A stretch of DNA of 64,000 nucleotides. Source: Actinacidiphila glaucinigra. GTDB lineage: Bacteria; Actinomycetota; Actinomycetes; Streptomycetales; Streptomycetaceae. The translations under genes and the position numbers were made by a program. The stretch's first letter is position 1. Each line of letters opens with the position of its first letter. The stretch is from assembly GCF_900188405.1 (NCBI RefSeq), contig NZ_FZOF01000003.1, forward strand, positions 248,001-312,000, in the 5' to 3' direction. Below the pieces are notes generated by a model. It was not told the origin of the DNA and ran no database searches. It was given only the letters and a program-made list of their open reading frames with translations. Shown in pieces: positions 41,590-49,863 of the stretch.

Positions 41590-42222
41590 CTACTCGGGCC
41601 GCAGGGCGGCCAATTGCTGCTCGAACGGAACGACCGTATCCACCGCGGTCACGGTGGCCGACGGCCGTGTCACCAGGAGCGCCGCCAGCTCGCCCGCGGC
41701 GCGGGCGACACGGGTCGGCAGGGTGTCGGTGAGCGCGTCGCCGCTGCCGCCCCAGTCCTCCGACGCCGCGTACACGGCGGTCGGGACGACCACGGCCCGC
41801 AGGAAGGCGAAGAGCGGCCGCAGGGCGTGCTCCAGCGCCAGCGAGTGCCGGGCGGTGCCGCCGGTGGCGGCGATGAGCACGGGCTTGCCGGACAGCGCGT
41901 CGTTGTCGATGACGTCGAAGAAGGACTTGAACAGCCCGCTGTACGAGGCCGAGAAGACCGGCGTCACCGCGATCAGGCCGTCTGCCCCCGTCACGGCCGC
42001 GACGGCCTCCGCCAGGGCGCGGCCGGGGAAGCCGGTGACCATGTTGTTGGCGATGTCCACGGCCAGGTCGCGCAGTTCGACCACGCGGACGTCGACCGTA
42101 CGGCCGCCGTCCGCGACGGCCCGCCGTACGGCCTCGGCGAGACGGTCGCCGAGCAGCCGCGTGGACGACGGCGTGCTCAGGCCCGCCGAGACGACCACGA
42201 GCTTCAGGGGCGCGGCGGTCAC
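41590..42222 (-). CDS. NAD(P)H-dependent FMN reductase
   Basis: The 210-residue flavodoxin-fold protein shows the FMN loop 'VVSAGLSTPSSTRLLGDRL' and 'VTPVFSASYSGLFKSFFDVI' of the SsuE/CE1759 family. Its GTG overlaps the stop of the monooxygenase gene in GTGA. It most likely supplies reduced FMN to that monooxygenase as a two-component system. Confidence 0.9.
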   Translation of the reverse strand: MTAAPLKLVVVSAGLSTPSSTRLLGDRLAEAVRRAVADGGRTVDVRVVELRDLAVDIANNMVTGFPGRALAEAVAAVTGADGLIAVTPVFSASYSGLFKSFFDVIDNDALSGKPVLIAATGGTARHSLALEHALRPLFAFLRAVVVPTAVYAASEDWGGSGDALTDTLPTRVARAAGELAALLVTRPSATVTAVDTVVPFEQQLAALRPE

Positions 42223-43331
42223 TTCGCGGCCTCCTTCTCCTTGCCCTCCAGGGCCCGCGCGTCACGGCGCGCGACCAGCGAGGCGTGCGTCGGGGCCTCC
42301 GGCACGTCCGCGGGACGGCCCTTGGCGAACTCCTCCCGCAGCACCGGCACGACCTCCTCGCCGAGCAGGTCGAGCTGCTCCAGCACGGTCTTCAGCGGCA
42401 GTCCCGCGTGGTCCATCAGGAACAGCTGGCGCTGGTAGTCGCCGGCGTACTCGCGGAAGGCCAGCGTCTTCTCGATGACCTGCTGCGGCGAGCCGACGGT
42501 CAGCGGGGTCTGCTCGGTGAAGTCCTCCATGGACGGGCCGTGCCCGTACACCGGCGCGTTGTCGAAGTACGGCCGGAACTCGCGGACGGCGTCCTGCGAG
42601 TTCTTCCGCATGAACACCTGGCCGCCCAGGCCGACGATGGCCTGCTCGGGGGTGCCGTGGCCGTAGTGCGCGTAGCGCGTGCGGTACAGCTCGACCATCC
42701 GCTTGGTGTGGTCGGCCGGCCAGAAGATGTTGTTGTGGAAGAAGCCGTCACCGTAGTACGCGGCCTGCTCGGCGATCTCCGGCGAGCGGATGGAGCCGTG
42801 CCACACGAAGGGCGGCACGTCGTCCAGCGGCCGGGGCGTCGAGGTGAAGCCCTGCAGCGGGCTGCGGAAGCGGCCGGACCAGTCGACGACGTCCTCACGC
42901 CACAGCCGGTGCAGCAGCGCGTAGTTCTCGATCGCCAGCGGGATGCCCTGCCGGATGTCCTGCCCGAACCAGGGGTAGACCGGTCCGGTGTTGCCGCGGC
43001 CCATCATCACGTCGACGCGGCCGCCGGCCAGGTGCTGCAGCATCGCGAAGTCCTCGGCGATCTTCACCGGGTCGTTCGTGGTGATCAGCGTCGTCGATGT
43101 GGAGAGGACCAGCCTCTCCGTGCGGGCGGCTATCCAGCCGAGCATGGTCGTCGGGGACGAGGGCACGAACGGCGGGTTGTGGTGCTCGCCGGTCGCGAAG
43201 ACGTCCAGCCCCACCTCCTCGGCCTTGAGCGCGATCGCCGTCATGGCCTTGATCCGCTCGTGCTCGGTCGGCGTCCTGCCGGTCGTGGGGTCCATGGTCA
43301 CGTCACCCACGGTGAAGATCCCGAACTGCAC
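42219..43331 (-). CDS. LLM-class FMN-dependent monooxygenase
   Basis: The 370-residue enzyme is a bacterial luciferase-family protein: 'GIFTVGDVTMDPTTGRTP', 'EVGLDVFATGEHHNPPF' and 'VDVMMGRGNTGPVYPWF' are family blocks (CE1758/LLM type). The GTG at 43331 is preferred because AGGAGG lies nine bases upstream; a GTG at 43340 would sit directly against it. With the FMN reductase it should form a two-component oxygenase. A TTGAATACTCAA palindrome about 37 bp upstream is a likely operator. Confidence 0.9.
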   Translation of the reverse strand: MQFGIFTVGDVTMDPTTGRTPTEHERIKAMTAIALKAEEVGLDVFATGEHHNPPFVPSSPTTMLGWIAARTERLVLSTSTTLITTNDPVKIAEDFAMLQHLAGGRVDVMMGRGNTGPVYPWFGQDIRQGIPLAIENYALLHRLWREDVVDWSGRFRSPLQGFTSTPRPLDDVPPFVWHGSIRSPEIAEQAAYYGDGFFHNNIFWPADHTKRMVELYRTRYAHYGHGTPEQAIVGLGGQVFMRKNSQDAVREFRPYFDNAPVYGHGPSMEDFTEQTPLTVGSPQQVIEKTLAFREYAGDYQRQLFLMDHAGLPLKTVLEQLDLLGEEVVPVLREEFAKGRPADVPEAPTHASLVARRDARALEGKEKEAAK

Positions 43332-43367
43332 CGGCTTCACCCTCCTCCGTCGTCTCACCAATATTCG

Positions 43368-43379
43368 TTGAGTATTCAA
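43368..43379. promoter_or_regulatory. TTGAGTATTCAA palindrome upstream of the LLM operon
   Basis: A perfect TTGA-N4-TCAA palindrome with a further TTGAA half-site 10 bp away (TTTTCAACC at 43386-43394). The flanking ATCCGGTTG…GGTTGAAT string is shared with the site before the pirin gene, so one regulator, perhaps of the MarR type, may control both operons. Confidence 0.55.
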
Positions 43380-43508
43380 CCATCCTTTTCAACCGGATGC
43401 CCCATCGGGCTATTCCGCCCCCGCCCCGCCCCGGCGCCCCACGGGCCCGGCGACCCGGGCCACGGCGTCTTCCGGGCCGTTCGCGGGGCCCTCGGCGCGG
43501 GCGCGGAC

Positions 43509-43682
43509 ATGGGACTGCACGGAATCGGAACCGAGGGGGCCGTGCTCGCCGCGACGGATCGCTCACCGCTCCTCGACATGGCTCGGCGCGTCGACGGGGA
43601 CGACTTCATGTCGGTGATCAAAGTGCACGTCAACGGCTTTGTCGTCACCCACACCCAGGTCAAGGTGTCGGTCCGGCTGTGA
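43509..43682 (+). pseudogene. 57-codon ORF or gene remnant
   Basis: The frame from ATG 43509 to TGA 43682 shows Streptomyces-like codon bias and reads MGLHGIGTEGAVLAATDRSP…MSVIKVHVNGFVVTHTQVKV. It has no ribosome site and no known family. It may be a short gene or the relic of a longer one lost beside the operon that follows. Confidence 0.25.
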
Positions 43683-43998
43683 CGGGGCCGGTGAGCGAGA
43701 GCGGATGCCGCGACGCCGCGATCGGTGCACCGCGCCGGGGTCGTGGGCCGCTCACGAACCACCTGCGGGGGACGCGGGGCGGTCCGGACACGGACGGTCG
43801 ACCGTAGCGGACCGCGTGAGGGAAAGGCGAATTACGTTCACGGGTGGGTGAAAAGCGCCCTTGTGACTGGATCGGAACACCTCCGGCAGAGCACTCTCGG
43901 GGGCGCCGCCAGCCCGGCCACCGCCCCTACACCGCTCCGTGCGCCGTGCCCCGCGACGCTTTCCCGCCCGCCTCCGAGCCGAAGTCCGTTCCTGACAC
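43683..43998 (+). promoter_or_regulatory. Probable control region of the P450/lipid operon
   Basis: This 316-bp gap precedes the five-gene operon. It contains a palindrome TTCAC-GGGTGG-GTGAA (43837-43852) and, just after it, GGAAC at 43874-43878 and TCTC at 43895-43898 with a 16-base spacer, similar to promoters of ECF sigma factors. The remaining 100 bp before the ATG would be a leader without strong features. No gene is evident. Confidence 0.45.
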
Positions 43999-45246
43999 AT
44001 GAGCCACGTGATGCTGCCCCCGAAGCCCACCACCCTTGACGCACGTTCCGCGGCGGGCCTCGTCCGGCAGTGGCGCAGGGCCGTGGAGCCGGAGGCGCTC
44101 GCCGCGGCGTACGACGCGCTGGCCGCGGCGGGGCCGCTGGTGCCGACGCCGTGGGGCGCGCTCCTGGTCACCGGGTACGAGGAGTGCCGGCAGGTGCTGA
44201 CGGGGCGCGAATGGCTCACCCTCGGGGCCCGGTGGCGCGACGCCCACCGCCCCGGGTGGCGGGAGAGCGCGAGCACGGTCGGGCTGTGCGAGACGCCGCT
44301 GCAGCAGGATCCGCCGGAGCACACCGCGCGCCGCCGCCCGCTCAACGCGGTGCTGGCCCCCCGGGTCGTGCGGGAGGCGGCGGAGCGGCTCGTGGAGCCG
44401 CTCACCGAGCGCCACGTCGGGGAGTTCGCCGCGACCGTGCGCCGCGACGGCGCCGCGGACGTCGTCGCCCGGGTCTGCCGGCCGCTGCCCACCGCGGTCC
44501 TGGCGGAGATGGCCGGGCTGCCGGAGTGGATCGACCGGGGGTGGCTCGCCGCCGAGAGTGCCGCCATGGTGCGGGTGGAGGAACTCGCCGCGCCGCCCAG
44601 CGTCGTACGGCGCGCGGACGCCGCCGCGCTGGCCCTGCTCGACGCGTACGACCGCGCGCTGGCCGAGCGGCTGCGGCACCCCGCGGGGGACCTGCTGTCA
44701 CGGTGGGCCGCGCAGGACCCGGCGGGGGCCCGCTACCTGCTGCTGACGCTGTTCTCCGCCGGCGTGCCCACCACGGCGGCGCTGCTGGCCGGGACGGCGC
44801 TGGCACTGACCGCCGACCCCGCGCTTGCCGAAAGGATCCGCCAGGAGCCGGGGTTCGCGGGACCGCTCACGGACGAGCTGCTGCGCTGGGACCCGCCGGG
44901 ACGGGTGGTGACCCGTGTGACGGACGCGGACACAGAACTGGGCGGCCGCCCGGTGCCCGCCGGGCGGGTCGTCCACGCGCTCATCGGCGCGGCGCACCGC
45001 GACCCGGAGCGCTTCGCCGCCCCGCACGTCTTCGACCCGGACCGGCCGGCGCAGCGGCTGCTCGCCTTCGGCGGCGGCCTGCACTACTGCCTCGGGTCCC
45101 ATCTGGCCCGCGCGCAGGCGCTCGCGTTCGCCCGTGCCTTCGCCCGCGAGCTGCCCGGCGCCCGGGCCGCCGCCCCGCCGGTGCGGCACGCCGGGCCGAG
45201 CATGGCCGACATCGCCCGGCTGACCATCCACTCGCCCCTCACCTAA
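43999..45246 (+). CDS. Cytochrome P450
   Basis: The 415-residue P450 has the heme-binding block 'FGGGLHYCLGSHLA' with Cys364, an I-helix stretch 'LLLTLFSAGVPTTAALL' in which the usual A-G-x-E/D-T is altered to A-G-V-P-T, and a K-helix 'DELLRWDPPGRVVTRV'. It is a soluble actinobacterial P450 that would need ferredoxin and reductase from elsewhere. It is the first gene of a tight five-gene operon with lipid-type enzymes; inferred role is hydroxylation or other oxidation of the lipid product or of a fatty acyl precursor. The ATG lacks a strong ribosome site. Confidence 0.92.
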   Translation: MSHVMLPPKPTTLDARSAAGLVRQWRRAVEPEALAAAYDALAAAGPLVPTPWGALLVTGYEECRQVLTGREWLTLGARWRDAHRPGWRESASTVGLCETPLQQDPPEHTARRRPLNAVLAPRVVREAAERLVEPLTERHVGEFAATVRRDGAADVVARVCRPLPTAVLAEMAGLPEWIDRGWLAAESAAMVRVEELAAPPSVVRRADAAALALLDAYDRALAERLRHPAGDLLSRWAAQDPAGARYLLLTLFSAGVPTTAALLAGTALALTADPALAERIRQEPGFAGPLTDELLRWDPPGRVVTRVTDADTELGGRPVPAGRVVHALIGAAHRDPERFAAPHVFDPDRPAQRLLAFGGGLHYCLGSHLARAQALAFARAFARELPGARAAAPPVRHAGPSMADIARLTIHSPLT

Positions 45247-45262
45247 GGGAGAACGAAGGCCA

Positions 45263-46504
45263 GTGACCGAAATCCAGGACGCCACGGACGCGTTCCGCAA
45301 GGACCTGTCGTCGTCGACCTTCGTGCGGGCCATGGTGGAGACGGGCGTCCGGCCCTTCTACCGCACCATGCACATGACGGGCGCCGGGGAGGCCGTCGTC
45401 GAGGGCCGGGACGTCGTCATGGCGGGCTGCAACGACTACCTGGGCCTGTCCACGGACCCCCGGGTGACGGCGGCCGCGGCCGAGGCGCTGACCCGCTACG
45501 GCGCGTCCTGCTCCGGTGCGCGCACCCTCAACGGCACCCTCCCCCTGCACGGCGAACTGGAGGGGCGGATCGCGGACTTCCTGGGCACCGAGGCGGCCGC
45601 CGTGGTCACCACCGGCTTCCAGGCGAACCTGGCGGTGGCCGCCATGATCGGCCGCGGCGACATCGTCTTCAGCGACATGTCCAACCACGCCTCGCTGGTC
45701 GACGGCATCCGGCTCGGCGCCGGGCGCCGCGTGCTGTACCCGCACTCGGACACCGCTCGGCTGGACACCCTCCTGGAGCAGGCCACGGCCGCGGAGCCGA
45801 CCGCCGGCAAGGTCCTCGTCACCGACGGGATGTTCTCCATGGACGGCGACCTGTGCCGGCTCCCCGCGCTGACGGAGCTCGCCGCCCGGCACGGCGCCCG
45901 CCTCGTCGTGGACGGCGCCCACGACATCGGGCTGCTCGGCCCGGGCGGGCGCGGGGTCGCGGAGCACTTCGGGCTCATGGACCGGGTCGATCTGTTCACC
46001 GGCACCCTGTCCAAGTGCTTCGGCTCCACCGGCGGGTTCCTCGCCGGGCCCGCGCACGTCGTCGACTACCTGCGCTACAGCGCCCGTTCCATCCTCTTCT
46101 CCGCGTCGATGCCGCCCGCCGCCCTCGCCGCCGGGATCGCCGCGCTCGGCATCGCGGCGGCCGAGCCCTGGCGGCGCCGGCGCGTGCTCGCCCTGGCGGA
46201 GGCACTGCGCGCGGGACTGCGCGCGCTCGGCTACGACACGGGGGACTCGGTCACCCCGGTCGTGCCCGTCCTCATCGGGGACGCCACCACGTGCGCGCTC
46301 ATGTGGCAGGCGCTGCTCGACGAGGGCGTGTTCACCAACGCGGTGGGGGCCCCCGCCGTCCCCGAGGGGCGGTGTGTGATCCGGGTGACGGTGCAGGCCA
46401 CCCACTCCGACGTCCACCTGGAGCGGATCCTGGACGCCTTCGCCGCCGCCGGCCGCCGGGTCGGCCTGGTCCCGGAGCTGCCCGCGCAGGCGGTGGCCCG
46501 GTGA
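45263..46504 (+). CDS. Serine palmitoyltransferase-like alpha-oxoamine synthase
   Basis: The 413-residue PLP enzyme has the alpha-oxoamine synthase fold with 'YGASCSGARTLNGTLPLH', 'TTGFQANLAVAAM', 'VDGAHDIGLLG' and the PLP lysine Lys251 in 'GTLSKCFGSTGGF'. The 'GTLSK…GGF' and 'LFSASMPPAALAAG' blocks are closer to serine palmitoyltransferase than to biotin synthase BioF or KBL. It would condense an amino acid, probably serine, with a long acyl thioester to give a 3-keto amino lipid. No biotin genes are near. GTG start with GGGAG upstream, 16 bases after the P450 stop; the stop overlaps the next start. Confidence 0.88.
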   Translation: MTEIQDATDAFRKDLSSSTFVRAMVETGVRPFYRTMHMTGAGEAVVEGRDVVMAGCNDYLGLSTDPRVTAAAAEALTRYGASCSGARTLNGTLPLHGELEGRIADFLGTEAAAVVTTGFQANLAVAAMIGRGDIVFSDMSNHASLVDGIRLGAGRRVLYPHSDTARLDTLLEQATAAEPTAGKVLVTDGMFSMDGDLCRLPALTELAARHGARLVVDGAHDIGLLGPGGRGVAEHFGLMDRVDLFTGTLSKCFGSTGGFLAGPAHVVDYLRYSARSILFSASMPPAALAAGIAALGIAAAEPWRRRRVLALAEALRAGLRALGYDTGDSVTPVVPVLIGDATTCALMWQALLDEGVFTNAVGAPAVPEGRCVIRVTVQATHSDVHLERILDAFAAAGRRVGLVPELPAQAVAR

Positions 46505-47649
46505 ACGCGGTCACCGTCACCCCCGTCGAGGACCGCGCCGCCACGACGGCCTTCGTCCGGCTGCCGTACGCGCTCCACCGCGACGACCCGTACTGGGTCG
46601 CGCCGCTGGAGCGGGAGATGCGCGCCTTCCTCGACCCGCGCCGCAACCCCTTCTTCGACACGGCCGAGGCGCGGCTCTTCCTCGCCCGCCGGGGGCGCCG
46701 GACCGTCGGCCGGATCGCGGCCGTCGCGGACCCCCGCTTCCAGGAGCGGCACGACTTCAGGTGCGGCCACTTCGGGCTCTTCGAGTGCGCCGACGACCTC
46801 GAGGCCGCCGGGGCCCTCTTCGACGCGGCGGCGGCGTGGCTCGCCGGGCGCGGGCTGACCCGGATGCTGGGCCCGCTCAGCTTCTCCGTCAACGACGAGT
46901 GCGGGGTGCTCGTGGACGGTTTCGACGGGCCGCCGAGCGTGGGCATCCCGTACAACCCGCCGTACTACGCGGACCTGCTGACCGGCTGCGGCTTCGGCAA
47001 GGCCAAGGACCTGCTGTCCTGGCTGGTGCCGATGCCCCCGGACGGGGAGCCGCCCGCCGCGATCGCCCGGGTCGCCGCGCGCACCCTGGCCGACCCCGCC
47101 GTGCGGGTGCGGCCGCTCGACCGGGACCGCTACGAGGACGACATGGCCGCCATCAAGGACATCTACAACGACGCCTGGGCCGAGAACTACGCCTCCGTCC
47201 CGCTGACCGACGCCGAGTTCCTGCACATGGCCGCGCAGCTGAAGTCGGTCGTCCACCCGGAGCTGGTGCGGATCGCCGAGGTGGACGGGGAGCCCGCCGC
47301 CTTCACCCTGTGGGTGCCCGACGTGAACCAGGCGCTGCGCGCCGCACGGGGCAGGCTGACCACCTGGGGACTGCCGATCGGCATGCTGCGGATCAGCCGG
47401 GCGATGGGGCGCATCACCCGCGTCAGGGGCGGTACGTCGGGCGTGCGCAAGGAGCACCGCAGCCGCGGGCTGGTCGCGGTGCTGCTCGCCGACGCGCAGC
47501 GCGCAGCGTTCCGGCTCGGCTACACCGAGACCGACCTGTCCTGGATCCTGGAGGACAACCGCGGCTCCAACCGGCACGCGCAGGCCATGGGCGGGGTGCA
47601 CTTCAGGACGCACCGGCTGTACGAGCGCGACGGCGGGGGCCTGCGGTGA
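46501..47649 (+). CDS. YghO-type GNAT N-acyltransferase, ceramide-synthase-like
   Basis: The 382-residue protein belongs to the long GNAT family typified by E. coli YghO: 'LPYALHRDDPYWVAPL', 'RRNPFFDTAEARLFLARR', 'GPLSFSVNDECGVLVDGF' and 'YNPPYYADLL' are its blocks in order. The bacterial ceramide synthase reported from Caulobacter is, to my knowledge, of this family. The gene overlaps both neighbours in GTGA junctions, between the oxoamine synthase and a reductase. Inferred role: N-acylation of the sphingoid-like base or of its keto form. An acyl-CoA or acyl-ACP donor is expected; no ACP gene is in the operon. Confidence 0.85.
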   Translation: MNAVTVTPVEDRAATTAFVRLPYALHRDDPYWVAPLEREMRAFLDPRRNPFFDTAEARLFLARRGRRTVGRIAAVADPRFQERHDFRCGHFGLFECADDLEAAGALFDAAAAWLAGRGLTRMLGPLSFSVNDECGVLVDGFDGPPSVGIPYNPPYYADLLTGCGFGKAKDLLSWLVPMPPDGEPPAAIARVAARTLADPAVRVRPLDRDRYEDDMAAIKDIYNDAWAENYASVPLTDAEFLHMAAQLKSVVHPELVRIAEVDGEPAAFTLWVPDVNQALRAARGRLTTWGLPIGMLRISRAMGRITRVRGGTSGVRKEHRSRGLVAVLLADAQRAAFRLGYTETDLSWILEDNRGSNRHAQAMGGVHFRTHRLYERDGGGLR

Positions 47650-48557
47650 GGTACCTCGTGACCGGCGCCACCGGCTTCGTCGGCGGCCACCTCGTACGCC
47701 ATCTCACCGCCCGCGGCCACGAGGTGACCGCGCTGGTGCGCGGCGGCCGCGACGTGCCCGGCGCCCGCAGCGTCCCCGGCGACCTCGTCACCGGCGCCGG
47801 GCTGGCCGCCGCGCTGCGGGGCGTGGACCGGGTCGTCCACCTGGCGGGGGTCACCAAGGCCGGCGACCCGCGGGTCTACGCGGCCGTCAACGCCGCCGGG
47901 ACGCGGCGGCTGTGCGAGGCGGCCGCGGCGCTCGCCGTGCCGCCCCGCCTGGTGTACTGCTCGTCGCTGGCCGCCTCCGGCCCCGGGCGGCGACGCCACG
48001 AGGACGCTCCGCCGGAGCCGGTCTCCGCGTACGGGCGCAGCAAGCTCGGCGGCGAGTGGGCGGTGCGGGACGCCGCGGACCGGCTGCCGGCGGTCGTGGT
48101 CCGGCCGCCGATCGTGTACGGCCCCGGCGACCCGGAGTTCCTGCCGCGGCTGGTGGCGGCGGTGCGCACGGGCCTGCTGCCCGCCGTCGGCCGGCCCGGG
48201 CCGCGGCACTACTCGCTGATCCACGTCGACGACCTGTGCCGGGCGCTGATCACCGCCGCCGATCCCGGCGCCACGGAGGTCGGCACCTACCACGTGTGCG
48301 ACGGCACCGAGCACCGCTGGGAGGACATCGGCGCCGCCGTCGCGGCCGCGCTCGGCCGCCGCGCGCCGCGGGTGGTCCACATCCCCGGGCCGCTGGCGAT
48401 GGCCGCGGCGCGGCTGTTCGGCCGCGCGTCGGCGCTCAACCCCGACAAGGTCGCCGAGGCGCTGCATCCCGCGTGGACCTGCGCCCCCGGCGGCCGGCTC
48501 CCGTACCGCCCCGCCGTCACGCTCCCCGAGGGGCTGCGCGGCGCCCTGAACCGCTGA
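47646..48557 (+). CDS. NAD(P)-dependent epimerase/reductase, CerR-like
   Basis: The 303-residue extended short-chain dehydrogenase has the Rossmann motif 'VTGATGFVGGHLV' and the catalytic pair in 'YGRSK' (Tyr129, Lys133). In bacterial sphingolipid loci an enzyme of this kind (CerR) reduces the 3-keto group left by serine palmitoyltransferase. A sugar epimerase role is less likely because no sugar genes are near. It is translationally coupled to the acyltransferase upstream (GTGA overlap) and lies 28 bp before the last gene. Confidence 0.86.
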   Translation: MRYLVTGATGFVGGHLVRHLTARGHEVTALVRGGRDVPGARSVPGDLVTGAGLAAALRGVDRVVHLAGVTKAGDPRVYAAVNAAGTRRLCEAAAALAVPPRLVYCSSLAASGPGRRRHEDAPPEPVSAYGRSKLGGEWAVRDAADRLPAVVVRPPIVYGPGDPEFLPRLVAAVRTGLLPAVGRPGPRHYSLIHVDDLCRALITAADPGATEVGTYHVCDGTEHRWEDIGAAVAAALGRRAPRVVHIPGPLAMAAARLFGRASALNPDKVAEALHPAWTCAPGGRLPYRPAVTLPEGLRGALNR

Positions 48558-48585
48558 CCGCCCCGCGAGGAAGGGGGAGCACCCC

Positions 48586-49818
48586 GTGCGCCGCCGACTG
48601 TCCCCGTACGAACGCGTCATCTGGGCCGCCGGTGAGCGGCTCCCGGTCAACATCGCCGCCGTGGCCCGCGTCGAGGGCCGCACCACGCCCGGGCGGGTCC
48701 GCGCGGCCGTGGCCGCCGTCCGGCGCCGCCACCCCCTGCTCGGCGTCCGCGTCGCCGACCCCGGGTGGTGGCAGGGACGGCTGACCACGGCCGGGGTGCC
48801 GGACCCGGGGGTGCGGGTGGTCAGGGACGCCGGCGCGGGCGCCTGGTCCCGCGTGGTGGAGGAGGAGCTCCCGCGGCCCTTCGACACCCGCAGCGGTCCC
48901 CTCGCCCGCTTCGTGCTCGTCGACGCGGGCGAGGCCTTCGACCTCGTCACCGTCTACCACCACCTGGTCGCCGACGCCGTCTCCGCGGGCGTCGTCCTGC
49001 GCGACCTGCTGACCCACCTGGGCGGGCCGGACCCGGCGGAGGCTCCGCCGCCCGGCTCGGGACCGGTGCCGGTGCTGGCGGCGCCCGCGGACGAGCTGAT
49101 CCCGGGCCCGCGCGCCCGCCCCGGGGACCTGCTGAGGACCGCCCGCGCCCTGGGCGGGCCCGTACGGCCGCCGTACCCCCCGGACGGACGGCTCGCCTAT
49201 CGCGCGTGGTCGCTGGAGCGCGAGGATACGGAGCTGCTGCTCAAGCGGTGCCGGGCGCAGGGCGCGACGCTGCAGGGCGCCCTGTGCGCGGCCTTCGCAC
49301 GGGCCGCCGCGCCGGGCCGCCCGGCCCGGATCGCGGTCGCCGCGGACCTGCGCCGGGTGCTCGAACCGCCGCCCGGGGAGGCCATGGGCCTGTACGCGGC
49401 GAGCTTCGTCGTCCCCGTGGACGGCGCGGCAGACGACCTGTGGGCGGCCGCGCGCGAGGCCAGGACCGGGATCCACGCCCGGCTCACCCCGCAGGAGCTG
49501 CGGCCGCTCGTACGCGTCTTCCGGCTGACCTCGTTCCTCCCGCACCGCGCCGTCGGCGCCCTGCTGCGACGCGGCGAGTCGCGCGGCCCCCGGTTCGACG
49601 TGTCCGTGAGCAACACCCGCCTGGACCTCCCCGAGGCGTACGGGCCGCTGCGGCTGGCCGCCGTCCACGGCGCGGCGCACACCAGCCTGTCCGGGGCTCC
49701 GCTGGTGATCGTGGTGGGGCTGGGCGGGCGGCTGTTCCTCAGCGTGACGTCCACGGCGGGCGAGGAGGCGGAAGCGCTGTGCCGGCGGGCCATGGACCAT
49801 CTGCTGTCCGCCGAGTGA
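48586..49818 (+). CDS. PapA/condensation-type acyltransferase
   Basis: The 410-residue protein has the two-lobed condensation-domain fold. The active site is 'YHHLVADAVSAG' (His125, His126, Asp130), with Ala where Gly is usual in HHxxxDG. The 'DLRRVLEPPPGEAMGLYAAS' and 'FDVSVSNTRLDLP' blocks are typical of stand-alone members such as PapA, which transfer acyl groups to lipid hydroxyls. As last gene of the operon it probably acylates the amino-lipid product on a hydroxyl, perhaps one made by the P450. GGGGGAG lies before the GTG. Confidence 0.85.
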   Translation: MRRRLSPYERVIWAAGERLPVNIAAVARVEGRTTPGRVRAAVAAVRRRHPLLGVRVADPGWWQGRLTTAGVPDPGVRVVRDAGAGAWSRVVEEELPRPFDTRSGPLARFVLVDAGEAFDLVTVYHHLVADAVSAGVVLRDLLTHLGGPDPAEAPPPGSGPVPVLAAPADELIPGPRARPGDLLRTARALGGPVRPPYPPDGRLAYRAWSLEREDTELLLKRCRAQGATLQGALCAAFARAAAPGRPARIAVAADLRRVLEPPPGEAMGLYAASFVVPVDGAADDLWAAAREARTGIHARLTPQELRPLVRVFRLTSFLPHRAVGALLRRGESRGPRFDVSVSNTRLDLPEAYGPLRLAAVHGAAHTSLSGAPLVIVVGLGGRLFLSVTSTAGEEAEALCRRAMDHLLSAE

Positions 49819-49863
49819 GGTCCGCGGACGGATAGCGGCGGGCTCAGCGGGTATCGGAAGGGG

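Noticed and set aside
44070-45266. Second plus-strand frame over the P450 gene
   Set aside because: Shifted-frame shadow; the frame starting at 43999 contains the heme-ligand Cys motif.
45263-46504. Biotin synthesis enzyme BioF
   Set aside because: The fold is the same, but no bioA, bioB or bioD gene is near and the PLP block and TGFQANL text are nearer to serine palmitoyltransferase.
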